From Balneolaceae bacterium (GTDB lineage: Bacteria > Bacteroidota > Rhodothermia > Balneolales > Balneolaceae): 40,725 nucleotides of DNA. The notes below the pieces were generated by a model. That model saw only the letters and a list, made by a program, of their open reading frames with translations. It had not been told where the DNA came from and ran no database searches. The translations under genes were made by a program, and so were the position numbers. The DNA is taken from positions 1 to 40,725 of the forward strand of contig PWWL01000365.1 in NCBI GenBank assembly GCA_003561515.1, in the 5' to 3' direction. Below are positions 30,887 through 39,649 of the stretch, one piece after another; position 1 is the first letter of the stretch; every line of letters begins with the position of its first letter.

Positions 30887-31003
30887 AATTCTCTCTATTA
30901 GTCGGTATTTTTACCGTATCAACTGTCACTCTCTAAACGTAAAGCATATCTTAAGATCGGATGCTTTTCGCGTATTTAACAGTTTGATTTTTCTAATGAT
31001 CGA

Positions 31004-31408
31004 CTAGGATTTTCGAAGAGCTTTTACAATTTCTTCAGGAGGCCTTATGGGCCTGCCGTTTTGCATAAATACAGCCGTAACCAAACCTTTTAATGTGAGC
31101 TCATCATTTGGTATCCGATATATATTTTGCTCAAATACAAAACGGACATTTCCCTGTTGCCATGCGTTCATCCGAACCACAAAAGAATCGTCGCCCATAA
31201 GCGGACGTTTATACTCAAGCTCCACTTTGTGAACCACAGCGTCCATGCCGCGGCTGTGCAATTCGTTAAAGTTGAGTCCGATCTCTTTCAGGTACTCATG
31301 GCGTGCATGTTCCAGGTAGTTTTGATAGACGGAGTTATTAACTACTCCCTGAGTATCGAGTTCATAATCCCGAACGGTAAATGAAAGTTCGAACTGATAG
31401 CTCTTCAT
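31004..31408 (-). CDS. Acyl-CoA thioesterase, 4HBT hot-dog family
   Basis: FTVRDYELDTQGVVNNSVYQNYLEHARHEYLKEIG is a typical 4HBT motif. Confidence 0.92.
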   Translation of the reverse strand: MKSYQFELSFTVRDYELDTQGVVNNSVYQNYLEHARHEYLKEIGLNFNELHSRGMDAVVHKVELEYKRPLMGDDSFVVRMNAWQQGNVRFVFEQNIYRIPNDELTLKGLVTAVFMQNGRPIRPPEEIVKALRKS

Positions 31409-31631
31409 GGAGACTAGATCTTTTAAAAATTAGCATAGTCTGCCTGGCACCCTGGCCAATTTGCCCGTACCGCACGAAAAATATGAACATGAAAGTGCCA
31501 AGAAGAATCGTAAGCGAACATCCCCTTCAATCCATAAAATTGAGACAAAAAGCGAGCCCGGGCTATTGCCTTTCGATGCTCATCTATGAGAAATGTGGAG
31601 GAGCTTTAATAAAAACGCACACCTCAAAAAT

Positions 31632-32849
31632 CTACTCTTTTTTATCAATCTCGCTCGCCATAATAAAGAGCGGCTGATTCTCGAAGCTCTTGTAAAATGG
31701 CCTCAAACGCTCAGTATTGTAGTGTTTTTCTACGTTTACAACCTTGCTTCGGCTGGTTACAATATCAATTGGAATGTTGCCGTAACGTCCGTTATTCAGT
31801 ACTACAAGTCTTCCATGAACTTTTTTCAAAATAAGATCGAGTGCAAGATTTCCGAAGGCCATGGGTGCAATAGAGTCGATTGCATCAGGGTCGCCGCCCC
31901 GTACCATGTACCCGAGTTTCTGATTAACGGTACGAATTTCATGTCCGTTATTATACTTGGGTGAAAGTCTGGTGAGCTCTTCACTTACAAGATCTCCAAT
32001 GCCTCCAAGCTTTTTATGTCCAAAAGCATCTGCCTTGCCGCTTTCAAAAACCATCTCTCCGCCTTCAAACATTGCACCTTCTGATATAAGTACCATCGAG
32101 TATTTACTTGGATTTTGGTTTCTGTCTTCAACCATCAGCTCGGCAAGCTGTTCCATGTTAAACTTATACTCGGGGATTACGCATCGATGCGCGGCGCCGG
32201 CCATGGTTGGCAGCATTGCAGTAAAGCCGGCGTAGCGGCCAAATACTTCCATCACGAGAAATCGCTCATGAGACCCTGCCGGTGTTCTGAGGATGTTGGC
32301 GAGGTGGATGGTTCGCGTAACACAGGTGCTAAAACCTATACAGTAGTCGGTACCGGGAACGTCGTTGTCCATCGTTTTAGGTATTGCCACTACTTTGAAG
32401 CCTTCCTGGTGCAGTCGAACACCATAACTCAGGGTGTCATCACCCCCGATTGGAATCAGCGTATCAATCCCAAGGTAATCAAGGTTCTTAAGAACTTCTG
32501 GTGTAAGGTCATTTACATCATCAGTGTATGAATCACGGTACTGATCGGGTAAATTTTCCTTTTTGACTCTGCTTGGATTTGTACGTGAGGTGTGGAGAAA
32601 TGTGCCCCCGGTACGTCCGGCTTTGTCTACGATATCAACATTTAACTCTAAAAAGTTTTTACTGTTATCAGCATTATCATCACGAATAATGTCAACCATA
32701 CCGCCCCAGCCACGACGGATACCAATAACTTTGTACCCCTCACGTATTGCTCTGATGGTTACTCCTCTGATAGCCGGATTCAGGCCTGGAACATCGCCCC
32801 CTCCGGTAAGAATACCTATTACTCCTTTTATCTTATTGATGTTTGCCAT
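31632..32849 (-). CDS. 6-phosphofructokinase, PPi-type signature
   Basis: GILTGGGDVPGLNPAIRG, IGGDDTLSYG, PKTMDNDVPGTDYCIGF, MEVFGRYAGFTA. Confidence 0.93.
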   Translation of the reverse strand: MANINKIKGVIGILTGGGDVPGLNPAIRGVTIRAIREGYKVIGIRRGWGGMVDIIRDDNADNSKNFLELNVDIVDKAGRTGGTFLHTSRTNPSRVKKENLPDQYRDSYTDDVNDLTPEVLKNLDYLGIDTLIPIGGDDTLSYGVRLHQEGFKVVAIPKTMDNDVPGTDYCIGFSTCVTRTIHLANILRTPAGSHERFLVMEVFGRYAGFTAMLPTMAGAAHRCVIPEYKFNMEQLAELMVEDRNQNPSKYSMVLISEGAMFEGGEMVFESGKADAFGHKKLGGIGDLVSEELTRLSPKYNNGHEIRTVNQKLGYMVRGGDPDAIDSIAPMAFGNLALDLILKKVHGRLVVLNNGRYGNIPIDIVTSRSKVVNVEKHYNTERLRPFYKSFENQPLFIMASEIDKKE

Positions 32850-33116
32850 AGCCTAATTTGTTATGAGTTTACTGAGACTTTTTAAGATTCAATTTTTGAA
32901 CCTGAACAAGGAAATTAAAAAAAATTAAGCTCTGATTATGGGACAAATCAATTTTTCGGAAGAAAAGCGCTTCCAAAATTTTATAACTTCCATCAGCACC
33001 CAAGTCCGGCAGATATTCGATTTTAAACGGTGCAATCGCTCAGTAAGGTTTTCTCATCTCGATAGCTTGTCTGGGAGGGGTGCTTAACTCGCTAATTCTG
33101 GTAAATAGACCGTAAC

Positions 33117-34616
33117 ATGGACCTAAGCATATCAACACTGTACAAAGACCTGGAAAAAAGAATAGGCCAGCTGAGGTATCAGCACAAAGACTTGATTAAA
33201 TCACGTGAAGTGGTAAATGATGCACTAAGGGATGGAAACATCTACTATGGAATAAATACCGGGTTTGGTGCTCTGGCGGCGAAACGAGTGAACGGCGATG
33301 ATCTGCGTCAGCTTCAAAGAAATCTTATTCTTTCTCACGCTGTGGGAGTGGGTAATTTGATTCCGAAAGAAATAAGTCGATTGATGCTGCAGTTAAAGGT
33401 TCACGCTCTGGCCATTGGGTATTCAGGAATATCCTTAGAGACGTTTAGCCGCCTTATGCTTTTTCTTGAGAAAGACTGGATACCCGCAATCCCCGAAAAA
33501 GGAAGCGTGGGAGCTTCGGGTGACCTTGCTCCGCTGGCTCACATGTCGCTGCCACTGCTTGGACACGGGTCATTCTGGAATAGGGAGGGTACGGACATCA
33601 TTCCGGCCGGCGATCTTCTGGCCAAACAAGGACTTGAGCCGGTAGATCTTCAGCCGAAAGATGGCCTTTCTCTCATTAATGGCACGCAGCTTATGAGTGC
33701 ATACGGTGCCTGGGTTCTCGAAAAGTCGCTTCAGCTGCTAAAAGCGGCCGACCTGGTCTCGGCCATGAGCCTCGAAGCGCTTCAGGGCAGTCTCACCCCT
33801 TTCGATGAACGGATTCATAAAATAAGGCCACACAGGGGCCAGGCCGAAGTTGCGGAGAATATCCGCAGCCTGCTTTTGCAGAGCGAAATCCTGGAGTCGC
33901 ACCGGCATTGCGGCAAGGTGCAAGACCCCTACTGCCTGCGATGCGTGCCCCAGGTGCATGGGGCCAGCCGCGATGCAATCGGATACGCTATCGGTGTGGT
34001 TGAAACCGAAATCAACTCGGTAACCGACAACCCGCTGGTATTTCCCGACGGTGATATTCTGAGCGGGGGCAACTTTCACGGGCAGCCGCTCGCCCTGGTG
34101 CTCGATTTTGCAAAGATAGCCCTGGCGGAGATTGCCAGCATTTCGGAGCGCCGCACTTACCTGCTGCTGGAGGGGCACGACGGACTTCCAAAACTGCTGA
34201 TGCAGGAAACGGGCATTAATTCCGGGTTTATGATTCCTCAGTATACCTCGGCAGCCCTGGTTTCCGAAAACAAAGTGCTTTGCCACCCATCATCTGTCGA
34301 TTCCATCCCAACCAGCCTGGGGCAGGAAGACCACGTGAGCATGGGCAGCATAAGTGCGCTGAATCTGCTTAAAGTGTATGAAAACGTGGAGCAAGTGCTG
34401 GGCATTGAGCTCTTCACCGCAGCGCAGGCGCTCGATTTTCGAAAGCCTCTAAAGCCGGGCAAGGGAGTTGAAACTGCGCACAGATACATCCGAGAAAGCA
34501 TCCCCCATGCCACCGAAGACCAGTACTTCAGGGATGATATTAGTCTTGCCGTTGACCTGATCCGCAACCGCGGAATGATTGAAAAAGTGGAGGCGGAGGT
34601 TTCGGTGTTGAATTGA
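33117..34616 (+). CDS. hutH: Histidine ammonia-lyase
   Basis: YGINTGFGALA, GSVGASGDLAPLAHMSLPLLG (MIO-forming ASG), SVTDNPLVF, GGNFHGQPLA, QEDHVSMG. Confidence 0.93.
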   Translation: MDLSISTLYKDLEKRIGQLRYQHKDLIKSREVVNDALRDGNIYYGINTGFGALAAKRVNGDDLRQLQRNLILSHAVGVGNLIPKEISRLMLQLKVHALAIGYSGISLETFSRLMLFLEKDWIPAIPEKGSVGASGDLAPLAHMSLPLLGHGSFWNREGTDIIPAGDLLAKQGLEPVDLQPKDGLSLINGTQLMSAYGAWVLEKSLQLLKAADLVSAMSLEALQGSLTPFDERIHKIRPHRGQAEVAENIRSLLLQSEILESHRHCGKVQDPYCLRCVPQVHGASRDAIGYAIGVVETEINSVTDNPLVFPDGDILSGGNFHGQPLALVLDFAKIALAEIASISERRTYLLLEGHDGLPKLLMQETGINSGFMIPQYTSAALVSENKVLCHPSSVDSIPTSLGQEDHVSMGSISALNLLKVYENVEQVLGIELFTAAQALDFRKPLKPGKGVETAHRYIRESIPHATEDQYFRDDISLAVDLIRNRGMIEKVEAEVSVLN

Positions 34617-34681
34617 AGTTTAACTTTACAGGAATTCAGCTTTTTTGAATATTACCATACACAAATTAAAGAGCAGAGCCC

Positions 34682-34906
34682 ATGATAAAAGAAAAATTTC
34701 CGGAATTGGAAAAGCTTACAGATGAGGAAAAATTGATTCTGATTGGAGAATCGTGGGATGAGGTTATGTCGGAGGCATCTTTAGAGCTATCTGACTGGCA
34801 AAAAGAAGAGCTTGACAGGAGGATGAAGCATGCTGAAGAACATCCTGAAGATTCTGTGCCATGGGAAGTTGTAAGAGAAAGGCTTTTCAGAAAGTATAAT
34901 GCCTGA
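34682..34906 (+). CDS. Addiction module antitoxin-like protein
   Basis: LTDEEKLILIGESWDEVMSEASLELSDWQKEELDRRMKHAEEHPEDSVPWEVVRERL resembles the addiction-module antitoxin family partnered with ParE/RelE toxins. Confidence 0.82.
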   Translation: MIKEKFPELEKLTDEEKLILIGESWDEVMSEASLELSDWQKEELDRRMKHAEEHPEDSVPWEVVRERLFRKYNA

Positions 34907-35194
34907 AATTTCATTTCTTGAAATTGCGATTCGGGATATTGAAGCTGCCAGAGATTGGTATTACGTGCAACAACCCGATCTTGGTGAGGAGTTTGCAGCA
35001 CAGGTAGAATCAGCCATCAAGAAAATCCAATCTACTCCGAATGCTTTTCCAGTGAAACATGGACTTTTAAAACTGAAGCTGGTTAAAAATTTCCATTTAC
35101 AATATTCTACAAAATTGAATCCCATGATTTAATCAGGATTCATGCGTGACTTCATCAAAGACAAGACATAAATACAATTATTCAAAAAAGATAA
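34899..35194 (+). pseudogene. ParE/RelE-family toxin, disrupted by a frameshift and an in-frame stop
   Basis: The 77-aa ORF matches the toxin to ...LKLKLVKN, then leaves frame. From 35090 the +2-shifted frame reads FPFTIFYKIESHDLIRIHA*LHQRQDINTIIQKR*, the expected C-terminal part, with TGA at 35147-35149. Confidence 0.8.
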
Positions 35195-35203
35195 ACTGGT
35201 ATA

Positions 35204-36430
35204 GTGCCGACTCTCAAAAACATCTCTACCCTCTACACCTGCCGCGATCAAGGCGGTCAGGCCGACGTCCATCCCATTGAAAAGGCTGCCATCGCCTGGG
35301 AAAACGGGATCACTCAATGGGCCGGAAGGGAAGAAGAGCTGCCTGAGGAATATGCCGGCGAAAAAGCACTGGATGCCGGGGGCTGCATCGTGATTCCCGG
35401 GCTGATTGACTGCCACACCCATCTCAGTTTTGGAGGATGGAGATCCGATGAGTTTGAAATGCGGATTCAGGGCAGGAGCTATCTTGAGATTGCCAAAGCG
35501 GGCGGGGGCATCCTCTCTACAGTGAAGGCCACCCGGCAGGCAAGTGAAGATGAGCTGTTTGCAAAGGCTGCCAGGCTGCTGGAAGAGATCATGAATACAG
35601 GCGTCACGGCCATCGAGTGCAAAAGCGGCTATGGGCTTACTCTGGAGGATGAGCTGAAACAGCTTCGTGTTTACCGGCGGCTGAAAGAAGCGTATCCCGT
35701 GCACATTGTCTCCACTTTTCTCGGGGCGCACACCTTTCCGCCTGAATACAAGAGCGACCGCAAGAGTTATATCGATTTGCTGATCAATGAAATGATTCCC
35801 GCCGTTGCCGAACAAAATCTCGCGGAGTTCTGCGACATTTTTGTGGAAGATTCGGCCTTTACAACGGATGAAGCCCGCCGCATCCTGCAAGCCGGGAAAG
35901 AGCACGGTCTCACACCCAAGCTGCATGCCGATCAGCTCACTTCAGGCGGCGGGGCCGAACTGGCCGCCGAACTCGGTGCCGTGAGCGCCGATCACCTCGA
36001 GCAGGTTTCCGGCCGTGGGATTGAGATGATGGCAAAAGCCGGGGTCATCGGGGTAACACTTCCCACGGCATCCCTCTACACGCAGCAGCCCTACCTGAAC
36101 TGTCGCCGGCTGGTGGATGGCGGGGTAAAAGTTGCGGTGGCCACCGACTTCAACCCGGGCTCGGCGCCCAGCTACGATCTGTCCCTGGCCATGATGCTCA
36201 CCTGCAACCACGGCCGATTAACTCCCGCCGAGGTCCTTAAAGGCGCCACCATCTACGCCGCGGCTGCCATTGGTCTTGAGAAAAAAACCGGCTCCATCGA
36301 ACCGGGCAAGTCTGCCGATTTCCTGCTGCTCGATGAGCTTGATATCAACTTCAGGATGTACCATTACCGGGGGAATGCGCCTGTGCGTGTGTTTTTGAGG
36401 GGTGAGGTGCGTGGGGGAACAGTTAGGTAA
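35204..36430 (+). CDS. hutI: Imidazolonepropionase
   Basis: VIPGLIDCHTHLSFGGWRSDEFEMRIQGRSYLEIAKAGGGILSTV, KLHADQLTSGGGAELAAELGAVSADHLE, ATDFNPGSAPSYDLSLAM. GTG start. Confidence 0.95.
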   Translation: MPTLKNISTLYTCRDQGGQADVHPIEKAAIAWENGITQWAGREEELPEEYAGEKALDAGGCIVIPGLIDCHTHLSFGGWRSDEFEMRIQGRSYLEIAKAGGGILSTVKATRQASEDELFAKAARLLEEIMNTGVTAIECKSGYGLTLEDELKQLRVYRRLKEAYPVHIVSTFLGAHTFPPEYKSDRKSYIDLLINEMIPAVAEQNLAEFCDIFVEDSAFTTDEARRILQAGKEHGLTPKLHADQLTSGGGAELAAELGAVSADHLEQVSGRGIEMMAKAGVIGVTLPTASLYTQQPYLNCRRLVDGGVKVAVATDFNPGSAPSYDLSLAMMLTCNHGRLTPAEVLKGATIYAAAAIGLEKKTGSIEPGKSADFLLLDELDINFRMYHYRGNAPVRVFLRGEVRGGTVR

Positions 36431-36470
36431 GATAACCTGAAATCGACCTATAAATTTATTGAAGAGTGTA

Positions 36471-36511
36471 CCCCTACCGAAGGGTCGGCACCAAGTGTGG
36501 TTTGAAGGGGG
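36471..36511 (+). repeat. 41-nt inverted repeat, left arm
   Basis: CCCCTACCGAAGGGTCGGCACCAAGTGTGGTTTGAAGGGGG, exact reverse complement of 36816-36856. Confidence 0.93.
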
Positions 36512-36772
36512 CAATGGGGGATGATAAGGTTTGAATTTAAACTTAGTTGATGATTACTTGACTCAATTTTAGGAGTTAGTGTTTCTGGCTGAGTTTCGCT
36601 TCGCGGGGCTCATTTTTTATACACGAAGTGAAAAGTTGAGCACAAATGAATCCATTCATATTCTGCGGAAATCCGCGCTAAACACAGCGTAACTCTGCGA
36701 GAAATAACTGCATTGTAATTTTTTGTTATATTATTAAGTGCAATTTTAATAATAATTTAATTGATCCAAATC

Positions 36773-36810
36773 AACGCTCAGAGGGTCATTCCCCCTCAGC
36801 TCTTACGAGC
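36773..36810 (+). repeat. 38-nt inverted repeat, arm left of the aminotransferase gene
   Basis: AACGCTCAGAGGGTCATTCCCCCTCAGCTCTTACGAGC, near-exact reverse complement of 38349-38386. Confidence 0.88.
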
Positions 36811-36815
36811 TTCTC

Positions 36816-36856
36816 CCCCCTTCAAACCACACTTGGTGCCGACCCTTCGGTAGGGG
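36816..36856 (-). repeat. 41-nt inverted repeat, right arm
   Basis: CCCCCTTCAAACCACACTTGGTGCCGACCCTTCGGTAGGGG. Confidence 0.93.
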
Positions 36857-36902
36857 GGGTTAAAACTTCGTTGTTATACCGCAATCACGCTGCTTATTTT
36901 CA

Positions 36903-38075
36903 TTACTTTAATACCCGGTTGATCTGCCGCACTGCCTGCCGTATTCGGTGGGTGTTTTCGACCAAACTCATTCTCACATAGCCTTCGCCGGCAGGACCGA
37001 ATCCGATACCGGGCGATACCAACACCTCCGCTTCTTCCAGAAGCCACTCGGCAAACTTCAGCGATCCCATATCGCGGTATTTCTCGGGCAATGGGGTCCA
37101 CACAAACATGGCTCCGCGGTTTTTGGGAATCTGCCAACCCGAACGAGCCAGCCCCTCAATCAGCACATCGCGCCTTCTTTCATACTTGGCTGCAATTTCA
37201 TCCACATTTGCCTGGTCACCTCTCAGGGCGGTGATCGCCGCCACCTGTATCGGGGTGAACATCCCGTAATCAAAAAATGACTTGATTCTCGATAGCAGGT
37301 GCACAATTTCAGCATTCCCCAGGCAGAAGCCGCAGCGCCAGCCGGCCATGTTGTACGATTTGCTCATGGTAAAAAACTCAACCGCAATCTCTTTCGCACC
37401 CTCGGTCTGCAAAATACTTGGTGCTTGAAAACCACCGAAAGTGATATCCTTGTAGGCAAAATCATGAATCACAATGATATTCTTCTCCCTGAAATAGGGC
37501 ACCGTTTCTTCAAAAAATTCCGGCCCCACCGTTGTGCCCGTCGGGTTGTGAGGATAGTTGAGGAAAATGGCTTTTGGAGCGGAATCCAGTTTTTCGAGGC
37601 TTTCAATCAGTTGGTCCGCTTTATCCGTCACGGGAATGTTTACCGGTTCAGCACCCGCAATAACCACGCTCCACATGTGAACGGGAAAGTAGGGTTCGGG
37701 TACCGCACAAAGTTCGCCGGGTCCCAGCAGCGCAAGCGCAAGGTGAGAAAGCCCCTCCTTGCTCCCGATCGTTGCAATCACTTCCTTCTCGGGATCGAGC
37801 TCAACCCCGTACCGTTCTTTATAATGGTCTGATGCAGCCCGCAGCAGATGCGGTATTCCGGTGGCTCTTGAATAGCGGTGCGACTTATCATCCTCGATCA
37901 CTTCATGAGTTTTTTCCACAACCTCCCTTGATGCGGGCATATCCGAGTTGCCCATCCCAAAGTCGATGATGTCTTTGCCCAGTTCCCGAAGCTGCTGTTT
38001 TTCAGCATTCAGCTTTCCGAACAGGTAGTAGGGAAGCTGCTGCATTCGGGTTGATGGAATGATTCTAGATGACAT
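36903..38075 (-). CDS. Pyridoxal-phosphate-dependent class I/II aminotransferase
   Basis: NYPHNPTGTT, IVIHDFAYKDITFGG, TMSKSYNMAGWRCGF, GIGFGPAGEGYVRMSLVE. Confidence 0.94.
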   Translation of the reverse strand: MSSRIIPSTRMQQLPYYLFGKLNAEKQQLRELGKDIIDFGMGNSDMPASREVVEKTHEVIEDDKSHRYSRATGIPHLLRAASDHYKERYGVELDPEKEVIATIGSKEGLSHLALALLGPGELCAVPEPYFPVHMWSVVIAGAEPVNIPVTDKADQLIESLEKLDSAPKAIFLNYPHNPTGTTVGPEFFEETVPYFREKNIIVIHDFAYKDITFGGFQAPSILQTEGAKEIAVEFFTMSKSYNMAGWRCGFCLGNAEIVHLLSRIKSFFDYGMFTPIQVAAITALRGDQANVDEIAAKYERRRDVLIEGLARSGWQIPKNRGAMFVWTPLPEKYRDMGSLKFAEWLLEEAEVLVSPGIGFGPAGEGYVRMSLVENTHRIRQAVRQINRVLK

Positions 38076-38348
38076 GATTATCTGCGTTTAATCCGCCGGT
38101 TGATTTGGTCAGATTTCGGTTATAGACCCAATATCGGGAAATTGGGTTCTTTGTTCCGAAAAGTGTACATAAAACTGAAAAAAGATTCCGACTGTTATAC
38201 ACCGACCCTGCATTCGGTTTCACTTTGCAATCAGACAGTTTGTACATTTAGCATCATAAAACTTTTAACCAACATGAGTTTGAAATCGGAATGCCGGTAA
38301 AATTAGTCCCCCTTTTCCCACTGGGTTCACTTTTGGGGAGGTTGCAAG

Positions 38349-38386
38349 GCTCGTAAGAGCCATTGGGGAATGACCCTCTGAGCGTT
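38349..38386 (-). repeat. 38-nt inverted repeat, arm right of the aminotransferase gene
   Basis: GCTCGTAAGAGCCATTGGGGAATGACCCTCTGAGCGTT. Confidence 0.88.
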
Positions 38387-38509
38387 GGGTTTATTCAGAT
38401 ATTCAATAATTGACCTAAAACTCATTACATATCATCCCCCATTGCCCCTTCAAAGGGGGAGACTCTTTAACGAACTCATATATTGAAATGACGTTAACTA
38501 ATTCTCTAT

Positions 38510-39649
38510 ATGCTGCTTGAACCACTGATTTGGTTTTTTATTGGGTTGGCCGCTTTGATTGGCGGTGCTGAGCTCATTGTGCGTTCTGCTTCAAAACTGG
38601 CAGGATTTTTCGGCATCCCAAGGCTTATCATTGGCCTGACCATTGTCGCATTCGGAACTAGCGCCCCTGAACTGGCCATTAGCATTCAGGCGGGTATCGA
38701 TGGAAATACCGACCTGATGATGGGTAACATCGTGGGCAGCAACATTACCAATATTCTGCTGATTCTCGGAATCACAGCCATATTTATCCCGCTAAAAGTT
38801 CACACCAACCTTATCAGGATCGATGTTCCGGTCATGATCGGAATCTCAATCCTGCTCTACATTTTTGCCTGGAGCGGCGCTATTACATTCATCGAGTGTG
38901 CCATCCTTGTTACGCTCCTGGTGTTCTACATGATTTTCCTTGCTCGTCAGAGCGGTTCGGCCTCAGTGCCTGCCGACCGGGAAAAGAAAAAAAGAACACC
39001 TGCTGCTGTGGCCATATATACCATCCTTTGCGTTGTGGGGTTTGTTCTTTTGGTTTCCGGTGCCCGATGGCTTGTTAACAGTGCGCTGGTACTTGCCGAA
39101 ATGGCCGGCGTGAGTGAGCTTGTGATTGGTCTCACGGTTGTGGCATTTGGCACATCTCTTCCCGAGGTTGTTACGGTATTGGTGGCTGCTTTAAAAAAAG
39201 AGAGAGATATTGCCGTGGGAAGCGTTATCGGGAGCAACATTCTGAACATTCTCGCTGTACTTGGAATTGCAGGGCTCTTCATACCTGAGTCGATACCTGT
39301 AAAACCGGCCCTGCTTAGGTTCGACCTTTTGGTTATGCTTGCGGTATCGATTGCCTGTATTCCGATTTTTTTTACCGGGCATAAAATAAGCCGGTGGGAA
39401 GGGTTCCTCTTTCTCGGATATTATACCTCTTATATTTTTTATCTGTTTTTGTCGTCCGCCGAGCACGAGGCTCTCGAAGCCTTCAGCACTACAATGCTGT
39501 TGTTTGTGATACCCATCACGGCCATCAGTATTCTTGCAGTAGCCATTAGGGAGTGGACGGTGAGGCTTCGATTCAGAAAATTCAGAGGATTCGGATGGAA
39601 AGAGAAAAAGAAGAAAGAAAAAGAAACGGAGGACGGCAGTGAAGAATAA
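38510..39649 (+). CDS. Calcium/sodium antiporter (CaCA family)
   Basis: Two alpha repeats: IIGLTIVAFGTSAPELAISIQA...GNIVGSNITNILLILGI and VIGLTVVAFGTSLPEVVTVLVAALKKERDIAVGSVIGSNILNILAVLGI. Confidence 0.96.
   Translation: MLLEPLIWFFIGLAALIGGAELIVRSASKLAGFFGIPRLIIGLTIVAFGTSAPELAISIQAGIDGNTDLMMGNIVGSNITNILLILGITAIFIPLKVHTNLIRIDVPVMIGISILLYIFAWSGAITFIECAILVTLLVFYMIFLARQSGSASVPADREKKKRTPAAVAIYTILCVVGFVLLVSGARWLVNSALVLAEMAGVSELVIGLTVVAFGTSLPEVVTVLVAALKKERDIAVGSVIGSNILNILAVLGIAGLFIPESIPVKPALLRFDLLVMLAVSIACIPIFFTGHKISRWEGFLFLGYYTSYIFYLFLSSAEHEALEAFSTTMLLFVIPITAISILAVAIREWTVRLRFRKFRGFGWKEKKKKEKETEDGSEE

Noticed and set aside
33738-34286. 182-aa minus-strand ORF
   Set aside because: Antisense to hutH.
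35129-35926. 265-aa minus-strand ORF
   Set aside because: Antisense to hutI, which has unambiguous imidazolonepropionase motifs.
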